Source: Bacillota bacterium
GTDB taxonomy: Bacteria; Bacillota; UBA4882; UBA8346
NCBI GenBank assembly: GCA_023417475.1
Contig: JAEZFP010000002.1
Coordinates: forward strand, 11,721-75,720
Direction: 5' to 3'
DNA length: 64,000 bases
The notes beneath the pieces are model-generated. The model was not told the origin of the DNA and did not search any database. It saw only the letters and a list, made by a program, of their open reading frames with translations. This document shows, piece after piece, positions 1 to 8,742 of this stretch (within the stretch, counting starts at the first letter, position 1; each line of letters opens with the position of its first letter). Both the position numbers and the translations under genes were made by a program.

Positions 1-209
1 CGGGATTAACCGCGGTTCCACCCTGATTGGCTGCAAAGCCCGCTTGGGAAACCGTAACGTGGTTTCAACGCCAACTTATGCCTACGCCTTCGTTGGAGCG
101 TCCCAGGTGGTCAAACCGTCTTCGTACCGGAAAGTCGCAGCACCCTTCCCTCTCTGTAAGCCGTAAAACAGTTTATCCCGTTCATTTGCAAGATCTTTAT
201 TACGATTAA
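1..209 (-). promoter_or_regulatory. T-box leader (riboswitch), target gene off the left edge
   Basis: Read on the minus strand, this stretch contains AGGGTGGAACCGCG, which matches the T-box consensus AGGGTGGNACCGCG. It is preceded by a GC-rich antiterminator-like arm, and upstream by a Stem I-like start with CAGAGAGGGAAGGG. T-box RNAs sense uncharged tRNA and control aminoacyl-tRNA synthetase or amino-acid genes, so such a gene is expected beyond position 1. A sigma-A promoter lies at the correct distance upstream (215-243). I could not identify the specifier codon with confidence, so the amino acid is unknown. The leader is truncated by the window edge. Confidence 0.82.
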
Positions 210-214
210 TTTTT

Positions 215-243
215 ATTATAACCTTTTTAAATTTCCAAGTCAA
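215..243 (-). promoter_or_regulatory. Sigma-A-type promoter of the T-box transcript
   Basis: On the minus strand TTGACT (243-238) and TATAAT (220-215) are separated by exactly 17 bp. This is close to the primary sigma-factor consensus and lies just upstream of the T-box leader. Confidence 0.8.
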
Positions 244-337
244 TCCGTGACCTTGATGCCGGAATCACGTTCCCCGCCTGAGGGACTTTTCATAAAATTA
301 ACAAGGAAATCTGCGCTAAGAAAGGCCCGGTGCAATC

Positions 338-460
338 ATGGGTTGTTTCGGTGACCAACACATTTTTTGGCTAATCGCCATCATTGTGCTCGTCGGTATC
401 AGTTGCGCTTGCGCCGAACCGGCAAAAAACGGCTGGCCGTCTTTTTTACATCATCATTAG
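338..460 (+). CDS. Possible 40-residue Cys-containing membrane miniprotein
   Basis: This open frame encodes 40 residues starting MGCFGDQHIFWLIAIIVLVG, followed by a Cys-Ala-Cys segment and a His-rich end. The short N-terminus plus one hydrophobic helix resembles small membrane or spore-associated proteins common in Bacillota. This is a resemblance, not a family assignment. The upstream ribosome site is weak (AAAGG about 13 nt before ATG). The stop overlaps the end of the convergent SWIM gene by 4 nt. The GCCGGCAAAAAACGGC stretch inside the 3' part could alternatively be a terminator, which is the main reason for doubt. Confidence 0.4.
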   Translation: MGCFGDQHIFWLIAIIVLVGISCACAEPAKNGWPSFLHHH

Positions 461-2076
461 CCGGATAATAAGGTGGTCAATTTCCGATAGAACCTTTGCT
501 CCCGGTTATTATCCAACAGTTCGCGGCGTAACGAATCCCAAAGCTCCGGATCGGATCCTTGAAGCAATTGTCGTTTGACGAGTAGAAGCAACCGGGTGAC
601 GATCGGCCAATCTATCACCGCGTCATCATCGGAAAGCAATGTCAAAATTATTTTGGGATACAATGCCGCTAAATTTTCACGGAATGAATCGGCCAGCCAA
701 GCGGCAACCTGCCGCGTCAGTTCGGGACGGGTGGTTATTTGCGGCCATGCCGCGTCAAGCTTGGAACCTTCACCCTCCCAAACCGCAATCCGCAGCAACA
801 ACGGTAGCTCTTCATCGTTGTCCAACATTTGATAAATCCGTTTCAAGTATTGAGCGCAATCGGCAGGGAAACCATGGAGTAATTTTTTTAACCGAAGGTA
901 TTCGTGAAAGTCCTTACTGGTTTCAAACATTTGAAAACTAAACAACGCCGCCTGTTTCATTTCCGCCCGCATTTCGTGGAGCCGGAGCAAGCGTTCTTGA
1001 AAGCCCCGGCGCAACCAAGGATCAGTCGCTTGACGCAGGCCATTCCGGGCGAGTTGGAATGCCTGCGTGACATCGGTTTCGCTTAACCGATCAATCAGCC
1101 AAAATTGTCCCGTCTCCGAATGTGCGAGTTCTCGTGATAATTTGGCAAGCCGGTTGTAAAAACGTCCTTGCGTTTCAACTGCGGACAGCAGTTCATATTC
1201 GGCGATCAGCGCCGGTAAATTCGCGGACCCCAGCTCTGCCAGAGTCGCTTCGAGAACCGTTGCAAAATAGTCCGGGGCTAACTGCGCGAACTGCCACAAA
1301 CTCGTTTTAAAATCCGACTGGTACTCCCATAAAGCCGGTTCAAAATAATAGGCTAGCAAGGGTTTGATAATCGGCTGCCATTGCTCGTCCGACAGTACTT
1401 CCGGCAGGTCTGCGGTTAAAGCCAGTATTTCGAGCAACAGCTCGCCCAAAGCCGGAGATGAAGTGGTTTTTAAGGTTTGAGCCACTCCGTCAAGGAGTTC
1501 CAAATATGCCTCAAAAGCCACAATATCTCCCTGCGCCAGTTGTACGGCGATGGATTTTTTAATATTTTCTATTTTGGCGACAGTAGCCTGAATTTGCGCG
1601 ATTACGAATTGTGGATAAGCGAAAATGTTCCGGACCAGATTAAGCAATCCCCGGTTTGCCACGAACGTCCGGCTGTGGGTACGGGTTGTGATTAATTTGG
1701 CGAAACGCAACGGTTCATCGTGTGCCAAACGGCCGACCAATACCGTTAACTGCTCCGGATTCGTCAATAAACCATCCAGTTCCGGTCGCAAATCGGTGAA
1801 TTGAGTACGGTCTTCGAGCCAAGCCAAAGCTAAAGTTACCATATGTTTGCAAAATCGGCCCTGTGGACAACTGCAAGAACCTTGCAGTTCACCGTTCCAG
1901 TGTAATTGAACCTGATAATTGGCGGCGGTTCCCGCAACCTCCCCGGCTAAAACGTTGTCAATTCGGTATTTACAGAGCAAATGACCGGCTGCCAGATAGT
2001 TGCTGCCCCGTTCCCAAATTTCGGGTGGCACTTGAACTTCAACATCAGCCCGGACAAAATCCAATGATTCTTTCAT
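457..2076 (-). CDS. SWIM zinc-finger domain protein
   Basis: This is a 539-residue protein. Residues 68-78 (CSCPQGRFCKH) fit the SWIM zinc-finger pattern CxCxnCxH, a fold that coordinates one zinc and is linked to DNA or protein binding. The rest is Leu/Ala-rich and looks all-helical, like the long C-terminal tails of bacterial SWIM proteins. In other genomes these often neighbour SNF2 helicases, but no helicase is present here. GAGGTGG six bases before ATG supports the start. The upstream region carries a cluster of DnaA-box-like motifs. The exact function is unknown. Confidence 0.85.
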   Translation of the reverse strand: MKESLDFVRADVEVQVPPEIWERGSNYLAAGHLLCKYRIDNVLAGEVAGTAANYQVQLHWNGELQGSCSCPQGRFCKHMVTLALAWLEDRTQFTDLRPELDGLLTNPEQLTVLVGRLAHDEPLRFAKLITTRTHSRTFVANRGLLNLVRNIFAYPQFVIAQIQATVAKIENIKKSIAVQLAQGDIVAFEAYLELLDGVAQTLKTTSSPALGELLLEILALTADLPEVLSDEQWQPIIKPLLAYYFEPALWEYQSDFKTSLWQFAQLAPDYFATVLEATLAELGSANLPALIAEYELLSAVETQGRFYNRLAKLSRELAHSETGQFWLIDRLSETDVTQAFQLARNGLRQATDPWLRRGFQERLLRLHEMRAEMKQAALFSFQMFETSKDFHEYLRLKKLLHGFPADCAQYLKRIYQMLDNDEELPLLLRIAVWEGEGSKLDAAWPQITTRPELTRQVAAWLADSFRENLAALYPKIILTLLSDDDAVIDWPIVTRLLLLVKRQLLQGSDPELWDSLRRELLDNNREQRFYRKLTTLLSG

Positions 2077-2143
2077 GAGGTACCACCTCGTAAAAACTTC
2101 ATTTTAGCTGGCTTTTTAATGATTGGATCCGATGGATTCTGAG

Positions 2144-2302
2144 TTTTCCACAATATCCACAAGTTATCCACAATTCAACCCTTGATTTTACTCATTTCAC
2201 CGACATATCCACAATATCCACAAGTTATCCACAACCTATCCTGTGTAAAACCCTTTCCCCAAATAGCGCCATTTGACCGATTTCCTGCAAAACTTATCCA
2301 CA
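2144..2302 (+). repeat. Cluster of DnaA-box-like motifs with a 61-bp duplicated unit
   Basis: Three exact TTATCCACA boxes lie at 2164-2172, 2225-2233 and 2294-2302. One-mismatch relatives (TTTTCCACA, ATATCCACA) lie at 2144, 2153, 2205 and 2214. All have the same orientation. The block at 2144-2174 recurs at 2205-2235, an offset of 61 bp. The cluster fills the gap between tsaD and the SWIM gene, about 70 bp upstream of the SWIM start. Clustered DnaA boxes outside an origin can titrate DnaA or regulate neighbours. No origin genes are present. Confidence 0.6.
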
Positions 2303-2305
2303 ATT

Positions 2306-3310
2306 TTATAAACAAAGGCCCGGCTGAGCCGTTATTTCCAGTCCTGATGCGCCTTTGGCCCGATACGAAAAAAATCCGGCCGCCGCAATCATCGCCGCAT
2401 TGTCGGTACATAACGTAAGCGGTGGAAAATAACAGGCGATCCCGCGACGTTCCGCCTCAATCTGACAACGCTCCCGCAGTTTCGAGTTAGCGGCCACTCC
2501 GCCGGAGAGCAGCACCGTTCTAACAGCCATCGCATCGACTGCCGTAAACAAGCGTGAAGTCAACTGTTCCACCGCTTGCCGTTGAAAGCTTGCGGCAACG
2601 CGCGCCGCGTCAATCGTTTGCCCCAACTGCTGTTGACGGTGGAGATAGTTAATGACCGCCGTCTTCAAACCGCTAAACGAAAAATTATAATTTTGTCCAA
2701 ACCCTTTAGACTGAATAAACTCCAAGTCATCGGGGGCGTTCTTGGCCAACTTGTCAATGACCGGCCCACCGGGATATCCTAATCCCAATACCCGAGCTAC
2801 TTTGTCAAATGCTTCTCCCGCGGCGTCATCGCGAGTCCGCCCCAAAATCCGGTAACTACCCCAATTCTCCATATATAAAAGGTCGGTATGGCCACCGGAG
2901 ACAGTTAAACAGATAAAAGGGGGTTTAACTTCCGGTCGTTCCAACACATTGGCATAAATATGTCCTTCAATATGGTTAACCCCAATGAACGGCAATCCCG
3001 CTCCCAAAGCTAGCCCTTTGGCAAACGATAAACCCACTAAGAGACTGCCGATCAAGCCCGGTCCGTAGGTGGCGGCCACCAGATTGACTCGCTCGAGCCC
3101 GATTCCCGCCTCGGCCAACGCCATCTGATAAATTGGCAAAACCGCTTCCAAATGACAACGTGCCGCCAGCTCCGGCACAACACCGCCGAACGTGGCGTGC
3201 GCCACCTGCGATGAGATTATATTGCTTACGATCCGTTTCCCATCGGCAACCACCGCTACCGATGTATCGTCACAAGACGACTCAATTCCCAACGTAATAA
3301 ACTCAGCCAT
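2306..3310 (-). CDS. tsaD: tRNA N6-threonylcarbamoyladenosine transferase TsaD
   Basis: This 334-residue protein has the normal length for bacterial TsaD (formerly Gcp/YgjD), which transfers the threonylcarbamoyl group from TC-AMP to A37 of ANN-decoding tRNAs, working with TsaB and TsaE. It shows the N-terminal GIESSCDDT motif, the metal-binding HIEGH pair at residues 113-117, an ASKHA-fold glycine-rich segment near residue 270 (LLSGGVAANSKLRE), and CTDNAAMIAAAG near 300. The start ATG is preceded by AAGGA. TsaB and TsaE are not in the window. The stop lies next to the DnaA-box cluster. Confidence 0.97.
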   Translation of the reverse strand: MAEFITLGIESSCDDTSVAVVADGKRIVSNIISSQVAHATFGGVVPELAARCHLEAVLPIYQMALAEAGIGLERVNLVAATYGPGLIGSLLVGLSFAKGLALGAGLPFIGVNHIEGHIYANVLERPEVKPPFICLTVSGGHTDLLYMENWGSYRILGRTRDDAAGEAFDKVARVLGLGYPGGPVIDKLAKNAPDDLEFIQSKGFGQNYNFSFSGLKTAVINYLHRQQQLGQTIDAARVAASFQRQAVEQLTSRLFTAVDAMAVRTVLLSGGVAANSKLRERCQIEAERRGIACYFPPLTLCTDNAAMIAAAGFFSYRAKGASGLEITAQPGLCL

Positions 3311-3544
3311 AATCTGTTTTCCTTATATTGAAAGTAACATGCTATATAAAAGTTTCGTTTAAAAACTATGCCTATTGGATTAGGTTGCCTCGTTATACTC
3401 TGTATTATTGACCCGGGTCGTTAAAAAGCGCCCACCCCGGCCGACTTAATCGTACGTTTTGCGAGGCGGCGCAATCCGCGCTTTTTCAAAGCGCCTGCTC
3501 CCTCACCCACTCCAATGTAACCGCAAACTTATAGCGCCATTGTT

Positions 3545-3811
3545 TCATTGCTGCGCTTCAGCTCCTTTCGCCAATTCTTCCTTCAACTTCCGTTCTGTTA
3601 ATATATGTAAGAATTGGCCGACATACTCTACCCTTGCCCCATCGGCTACAAAGAACGGTACTTGTTCCGCTCCATACGCAACGGCCATTTCTTTCCCTTC
3701 CGCCGTCTCAAAATCGATATAACGCACCATCTGCCAAAGGCCTTTTTCAAACAGCAATTCCTTGGTATGTTGACATTTTTCACACCAAGCGGCGCCAACC
3801 ACAATCCACAC
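3545..3811 (-). CDS. Thioredoxin-like/glutaredoxin-like small protein
   Basis: This 88-residue protein has a WCEKC active site (Cys10, Cys13) after a short beta strand, and a VPFF segment with the expected cis-proline (Pro52). That is the minimal thioredoxin fold, shorter than classic thioredoxin (about 105 residues). It probably carries out thiol-disulfide exchange in the cytoplasm; the partner is unknown. GAGGAGG directly upstream supports the start. Between it and tsaD there are about 230 bp without a recognisable gene. Confidence 0.85.
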   Translation of the reverse strand: MWIVVGAAWCEKCQHTKELLFEKGLWQMVRYIDFETAEGKEMAVAYGAEQVPFFVADGARVEYVGQFLHILTERKLKEELAKGAEAQQ

Positions 3812-3996
3812 ATCGGCCCCTCCTCTGCCACTTTATGCCCATAAGTTCGCGGCTGATTCCGGTTTTTCCTCTGATTTCCGGATACTTTATCTAATATTTG
3901 ACACTCGCTAGCGGTTGACGGGTTGGTTGAGGAATTGTGTGGATGATGGCGGCGGCAGTGAGATTATGGGATCGAGACCAGGCAACATGACTTGAA

Positions 3997-4788
3997 CTAG
4001 TTTGATCCTTCTTTAAATTCCGAAGGATTCAGTCCGACATAACGTTTGAAGATTGCGCTAAAATAACGGTAATCGTTATAACCAACCAAATCGGCGATCT
4101 CATATATTTTTACGGTTTTATCCTTTAATAGTTCGATTGCTTTTTTGACCCGGTAATAGGTCAAATACTCAATAAACGTATAATGGGTCCCGGCTTTAAA
4201 GATCCGGAACAGATAGCTCTTGCAGATATGCAGGTGGTCGGCGACCTCGGCGATGCTGATGTTCCGCTGATAATTGGCGCGAATATAATCAATGGCCGAC
4301 CGGACATAATGCTCCTGACAGTCGATTTCGTCCTGGAGCAGATACTCCTTGAACAACATCACTTTACTATCTTGGACATTTTCCAACCCTTCCCGAAGTT
4401 TACGAGGATTTTTCTGTTCGCGGATGAATTGACCAACCCGCTGGATCACTTGATGTAATTTCTTGGGGCGGACCGGTTTCAAAAGATACTCTTTCACCCC
4501 CAGGCTTACTGCTTGTTGGGCGTATTCAAACTCGCTGTAACCGGAGATGATGATAAACTCGGCCCGGCAACTTTGGCGGAGACGTCCGATCATTTTCAGG
4601 CCGTTTAATCCCGGCATCCGGATATCGGTCAGCACAATATCGGGTTGACATTGTTTGACCAACCGCAGCCCCGCGATACCGTTGAGCGCTTCTCCCACCA
4701 CTTCGCAACCGAGCTTATCCCATGGCGTGGTAAGGATTAACCCTTTGCGGACCAGTTTTTCATCCTCAATTACCACCACTTTCAGCAT
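3997..4788 (-). CDS. Response regulator with AraC-type DNA-binding domain (YesN-like)
   Basis: This is a 263-residue protein. Residues 1-120 form a CheY-like receiver with acidic Glu8-Asp9, phospho-acceptor Asp55 in DIRMPG, and Lys104 in LLKP. Residues about 165-263 are an AraC/XylS double helix-turn-helix ending in the typical VGYNDYRYFSAIFKRYVG-type signature. Such regulators usually pair with a membrane histidine kinase encoded just upstream. Here only a broken remnant is found at that place (4766-4987), so the regulator may be orphaned. It lies downstream of the ABC importer and PHP gene on the same strand and probably controls them. Confidence 0.92.
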   Translation of the reverse strand: MLKVVVIEDEKLVRKGLILTTPWDKLGCEVVGEALNGIAGLRLVKQCQPDIVLTDIRMPGLNGLKMIGRLRQSCRAEFIIISGYSEFEYAQQAVSLGVKEYLLKPVRPKKLHQVIQRVGQFIREQKNPRKLREGLENVQDSKVMLFKEYLLQDEIDCQEHYVRSAIDYIRANYQRNISIAEVADHLHICKSYLFRIFKAGTHYTFIEYLTYYRVKKAIELLKDKTVKIYEIADLVGYNDYRYFSAIFKRYVGLNPSEFKEGSN

Positions 4789-4987
4789 CTTGACTCGCTC
4801 CTTCGGCGATCGCCGGCAAACGCACCGAAGCCATCGCTAAACAGATCAGCAAACTTACCAACTACCCGGAAAGGGTGATCCATTGGATCAGTTTGCGGTT
4901 CTCAAAGACAATTTCCGACTGCAAAAGGCCTACCATGATTAACCCGGTTCGCGGCTGACGACAATAGCTTATAGAAATAATTGAGTT
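4766..4987 (-). pseudogene. Remnant of a sensor histidine kinase gene
   Basis: One minus-strand frame reads GLLQSEIVFENRKLIQWITL, then a TAG, then LVSLLICLAMASVRLPAIAE, and ends at 4766, overlapping the response-regulator start by 23 bases. The first part looks like the end of an extracellular sensor domain running into a membrane helix. The last part (SVRLPAIAE) looks like the closing strand of a HATPase domain. The spacing fits a kinase gene that lost its whole middle by deletion and then acquired an in-frame stop. The overlap with the regulator start is typical of kinase-regulator operons. The assignment is inference from composition and context. Confidence 0.5.
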
Positions 4988-5009
4988 TCAAGCAATCCCT
5001 TCAAATCGT

Positions 5010-5759
5010 TCAAATTTTTAACGCATCCGGTTGGTAAAGACGTTTTTGGATCGGCGGGAACTGTCGCAACATCGTTAAGGGATATTCCAGATTACAAAGT
5101 TCGCTCAGCCGATGGCAGTCGCTTCCCATGCTGAATTGGACATCCGTCGCTAACGCTTTGGCGATAAACGCGGGACCGGGCTCTTTCCATAAACCGCTGA
5201 TTTCGATCGCCACCCGGTATTTCCGGCACAATTCAATCACGGCGTCCTCCCAATCGGCCAAAAACCTGCTGCCGACCAGATCCTCATAAAAAGGCAATAC
5301 CGTACAATGGCCTAAAATATCAACCCGGGTCGCTTGAAAGGTCTGCTCAATCATACTTAACGCCGTCTCCAACAACAATTGGCTGTCGGCTTTTTCATAC
5401 GGCAAGTAACAATCGCTACGGTGCCCGGCGCGGGCGCCGAAGTATTGACTAAGAATCAAGGGATTACCGCGGTACATTAAGGAGTGGACACTGGCAATCA
5501 CGTAATCCAGCTTGGCTTCCATCCGGGAGGGCCATTGTGTGAAATCCCCGATATTGGCCTCTACTCCGACCAATACCGGATATTGGCGAAGGGCATCAAA
5601 GTATCTATCAATGGTGTCAAAATCGGTCATCTCGGAACAAAAGACATGATCGGAGATGCCAAGTCGGTAACCTTTCCGCGCCGCCGCCGCCATAACCTGT
5701 TCCACACTACCGTCGCCATCGGAAAAAGTTGTATGGGTATGAAGATCGGTAATTTGCAT
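5010..5759 (-). CDS. PHP-domain phosphoesterase (histidinol-phosphatase-like)
   Basis: This 249-residue protein begins with the PHP metal motif DLHTHTTFSDGDGS (His7, His9) and has later metal-ligand candidates in SVHS, ILGHCT and GSDCHR. PHP enzymes hydrolyse phosphate esters using a trinuclear metal site. The length suits the HisK-type or YcdX-like group rather than DNA polymerase PHP domains. It follows the ABC permease by 29 bp on the same strand, so it probably processes an imported phosphorylated compound. This role is inferred from context only. AGGAG upstream of ATG supports the start. Confidence 0.85.
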   Translation of the reverse strand: MQITDLHTHTTFSDGDGSVEQVMAAAARKGYRLGISDHVFCSEMTDFDTIDRYFDALRQYPVLVGVEANIGDFTQWPSRMEAKLDYVIASVHSLMYRGNPLILSQYFGARAGHRSDCYLPYEKADSQLLLETALSMIEQTFQATRVDILGHCTVLPFYEDLVGSRFLADWEDAVIELCRKYRVAIEISGLWKEPGPAFIAKALATDVQFSMGSDCHRLSELCNLEYPLTMLRQFPPIQKRLYQPDALKI

Positions 5760-5788
5760 CGTGATGCTCCTTTGAAGTCTTGTGCTTT

Positions 5789-7480
5789 TTACATTGAAAC
5801 CTCTTTGCCTCCGGAGATCTTATAAAAGATCAACAAGGAGATAATGGTCGCAACGGTTAAAATCGAAGCCAAAGCCGCAGCCGTTCCAAAACTGGCCCGG
5901 ACGACCTCAGTATAGATTGCCACCGAAATCGTGGCAGTTTTACCGGTGTATAACATTACGCTTGAGCTCAGTTCATTGATGGTCGTGATCCAACTTAAAA
6001 TCGCTCCCGAAAAGACGCCGGGCATCATTAAGACCGCAGTAGTCTTAAAGAATGTTTTCATCGGAGCAACTCCTAGATTAATCGAGGCTTCTTCAATGCT
6101 GGGATCAATCTGATAAAGAATCGCCGTGCTGGAACGAATGGTGTACGGAAGCTTCCGAATAATATAAGCCAGTACCAGGATAAACCAGGTTCCGCTGAGC
6201 AACAGCGGCCGTTGGTTAAAGGCCACTAACAGTGTAATGCCCAGCACCGCTCCAGGAACCACATATGGGAACATAATCAAGACATCAAGCAATGCGGTAC
6301 GTTTGGAACGGCGCCGGACTATCACGTAGGATAGCACCAAGCCGCTCAGAACCATGATCACAATGGCGATCGTGGCATAAAGAAAAGTATTGGTGATGTT
6401 ATGCGATAACTTATACATGATCGTCGCGTAACTTTCCAGGCTGAATCCGGCGACAAAGATCGGCCCATTGGTCTTGAGAAACGAAGTAATCACCACGACA
6501 GCCTGCGGCAATACCGCCACCAAGGCGATGGCGTAACAAACGGCGGTCAACAACACCCTCATTCCGGGGTTTAATGCTTTGATCGCCGGAGGCCGGAGCG
6601 CGCTCATAGTATAGTTTTTGCGGGTGATGATCCATTTTTGAAAAAGCAAAACCGCAGTGGCGCAAAGGATGATCAAGACGCTCAAAGTGCTGGCTACTGA
6701 GGCGTTTCCCCCAATTTCACTCATATATTCCTCGTAAACCAAAACCGGGAGCACCTTAAAACCTTCGCCAATCAGCATTGGAGTCCCGAAGTCCGCCAAG
6801 GAACTCATAAACACCATCAGCGCACCGGAAAGAATCGTCGGTAAGATCAAAGGAAACGTAATTGAAAGCAACCGTTTCCAGCCATGAACGCCGAGATTTT
6901 CAGCCGCTTCCTCCAGCGAACGGTCAATGCTGCCTAACGCGCCGGAGACATATAGATAAACAAAGGGGAAAAATTTAAGCGTAAAGACCAGGATAATCCC
7001 AAACCAGCCGTAAATCGGGGGCATCGTGATTCCGACGGACTGAAATAACTTCGTCAGAAAGCCACTCCGCCCCAAGAGCAAGATCCAGGAGTAAGCCCCG
7101 ATAAACGGCGGTGATAACAACGACATGATAATCATCAGATTCAACAACTTTTTGCCCCAAATGTTATACCGGGTGGTAATGTAGGCTAAGGGCAGTCCGA
7201 TAGCAGTGGCCAACAGCGTTGTGGTAACACAAACCGACATACTGTTGGTTAACGTCCGGTAATAATAAGGGAGCCGGAAAAAGTCCCCATAATTTCGGAG
7301 CGTAAACTGACCCGATTCCGTGATAAAACTGCGCCAGATCAATGATGAAAACGGATAAAGCAAAAAAATGGCCAACGCAACCAATGCGCCGCCGGTAACC
7401 AGCGACCAAAAGTCCCAACGGATCATTGCAAAACCTTTTAAATGCTTCGTTCCCACAGCGAGGTTCGTAGGCTGTTTCAT
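5789..7480 (-). CDS. ABC transporter permease, fused double MetI-type (Fe3+/sugar-phosphate family)
   Basis: This 563-residue polytopic membrane protein contains two tandem binding-protein-dependent permease units, each with its own EAA-type loop (SLEEAAENLGVHGWKRL in the first half, SIEEASINLGVAPMKTF in the second). Fused permeases of this layout occur in the FbpB/AfuB group, which move ferric iron, 2-aminoethylphosphonate or sugar phosphates. Its start overlaps the ATPase stop by 4 bp, showing translational coupling. The neighbouring PHP phosphoesterase argues for a phosphorylated substrate rather than iron, but the sequence alone does not decide this. Confidence 0.92.
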   Translation of the reverse strand: MKQPTNLAVGTKHLKGFAMIRWDFWSLVTGGALVALAIFLLYPFSSLIWRSFITESGQFTLRNYGDFFRLPYYYRTLTNSMSVCVTTTLLATAIGLPLAYITTRYNIWGKKLLNLMIIMSLLSPPFIGAYSWILLLGRSGFLTKLFQSVGITMPPIYGWFGIILVFTLKFFPFVYLYVSGALGSIDRSLEEAAENLGVHGWKRLLSITFPLILPTILSGALMVFMSSLADFGTPMLIGEGFKVLPVLVYEEYMSEIGGNASVASTLSVLIILCATAVLLFQKWIITRKNYTMSALRPPAIKALNPGMRVLLTAVCYAIALVAVLPQAVVVITSFLKTNGPIFVAGFSLESYATIMYKLSHNITNTFLYATIAIVIMVLSGLVLSYVIVRRRSKRTALLDVLIMFPYVVPGAVLGITLLVAFNQRPLLLSGTWFILVLAYIIRKLPYTIRSSTAILYQIDPSIEEASINLGVAPMKTFFKTTAVLMMPGVFSGAILSWITTINELSSSVMLYTGKTATISVAIYTEVVRASFGTAAALASILTVATIISLLIFYKISGGKEVSM

Positions 7481-8568
7481 GCTGTTTCCTCCTTCGCCGT
7501 TCCGGCGAAGACTTGCACCAATTCCGGCCTAAAAATAATCGCCACCTTAGTGCCTACGGCTTTCATCGCCTGAGTATCTTTGGTATACTCATTCACCTCG
7601 ATCGTTTGGCCGTTGGTCAGAACGATTTCATAGTTAATGTAATCACCTAAAAAAGTAGCTAAGCCGATTTCCCCAGCAAGCTCACCTTCTTGTAGCGGAG
7701 CAAGTTCCAGGGTCTCGGGGCGGGCGGAAACAATAACGGCTTTACCGGCTGACTTAACCGCTGTCATCGGGAGACGTAACGTCTTTTGACCGATAATTTT
7801 CACCATGATAGTCCCATCGGAATTCCCATCGACTCGTTCCGCCTCAAGAAAGTTTGAGGTTCCAATAAACCCGGCCACAAAGGGACTGGCCGGGTTGAGA
7901 TAAATCGCTTGCGGAGTGCCGATCTGTTCAATACGGCCTTGATTCATCACTGCAATCCGGTCGGAAATTGCCAACGCTTCTTCCTGATCGTGAGTAACAT
8001 AGATCGTGGTAATATTTAAATTACGTTGCAACTTTTTAATAACCGTCCGCATCTGTACCCGCAGTTTCGCATCCAGGTTGCTGAGTGGTTCATCCATTAG
8101 CAAAACCCCGGGATGAATCACCACCGCTCGAGCCAACGCGACCCGTTGTTGCTGTCCGCCGGAGAGTTGTGCCGGCTGCCGGCCGCAGTATTGGCCCATT
8201 TGCACCAGATCCAGCGCTTCCTCAACCCGCTGTGTCAACTCCCGATGGCTTAACTTCCGAGCTTTCAGACCATACGCTACATTTTCAAATACCGACATAT
8301 GGGGGAAGATGGCATAGTTCTGAAAGACCATTCCGGTATTGCGTTGATGAGCCGGAACCAAATTTATGACTTGATCATCAAATAAAATCCGTCCTCCGTC
8401 GACCGGGTTAAATCCGGCAATCATCCGTAGCAACGTCGTTTTACCGCAACCGGACGGACCAAGCAAGGTAAAGAATTCCCCTTTATTCACTGTAAACGAA
8501 ACGCCGGCAACGGCTTGAAAATCACCATACCGTTTCACCGCCTGATCGATGACCACATCATAACTCAA
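7477..8568 (-). CDS. ABC transporter ATP-binding protein (FbpC/PotA-type)
   Basis: This 363-residue nucleotide-binding subunit has Walker A GPSGCGKTT at residues 37-45, the Q-loop glutamine at 83, signature LSGGQ at 135-139, Walker B LLMDEP near 155-160 and the switch His in YVTHDQEEA. The C-terminal 130 residues form a TOBE-type regulatory domain. It energises the adjacent double permease, whose start codon overlaps its stop. It is separated from the binding-protein gene by 174 bp carrying a stem-loop and an operator-like palindrome. Confidence 0.95.
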   Translation of the reverse strand: MSYDVVIDQAVKRYGDFQAVAGVSFTVNKGEFFTLLGPSGCGKTTLLRMIAGFNPVDGGRILFDDQVINLVPAHQRNTGMVFQNYAIFPHMSVFENVAYGLKARKLSHRELTQRVEEALDLVQMGQYCGRQPAQLSGGQQQRVALARAVVIHPGVLLMDEPLSNLDAKLRVQMRTVIKKLQRNLNITTIYVTHDQEEALAISDRIAVMNQGRIEQIGTPQAIYLNPASPFVAGFIGTSNFLEAERVDGNSDGTIMVKIIGQKTLRLPMTAVKSAGKAVIVSARPETLELAPLQEGELAGEIGLATFLGDYINYEIVLTNGQTIEVNEYTKDTQAMKAVGTKVAIIFRPELVQVFAGTAKEETA

Positions 8569-8589
8569 AATTCAACACTCCTTATCGGC

Positions 8590-8611
8590 TAATGGAAAAG
8601 CGCTTCCATTA
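8590..8611. promoter_or_regulatory. Inverted repeat upstream of the ATPase gene
   Basis: TAATGGAA and TTCCATTA are inverted about AAGCGC, 8 bp per arm, about 22 bp before the ATPase start. The shape is like a LacI-family or cre-type operator (TGGAA..GCG..TTCCA), but no cognate regulator is visible here. Confidence 0.4.
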
Positions 8612-8651
8612 TAACGTTGCAAATAACTGCGATTTTGAAACGAATACTATA

Positions 8652-8685
8652 ATTAGGACACTTCTACCGAAAGAAATGTCCTAAT
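8652..8685 (-). terminator. Stem-loop after the binding-protein gene
   Basis: ATTAGGACA (8652-8660) pairs with TGTCCTAAT (8677-8685). On the minus strand it lies about 58 bp after the binding-protein stop and has no U-tract. It is more likely an attenuating or mRNA-stabilising hairpin that keeps binding-protein transcript above that of ATPase and permease than a full terminator. Confidence 0.4.
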
Positions 8686-8742
8686 ATGATTCAGTAATGT
8701 AACTGAAAACTTTCTGCAGCACTGCCCCAAAATCGCCATTAT

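Noticed and set aside
27..209. 60-codon plus-strand frame at the left edge
   Set aside because: It is the reverse strand of the T-box leader.
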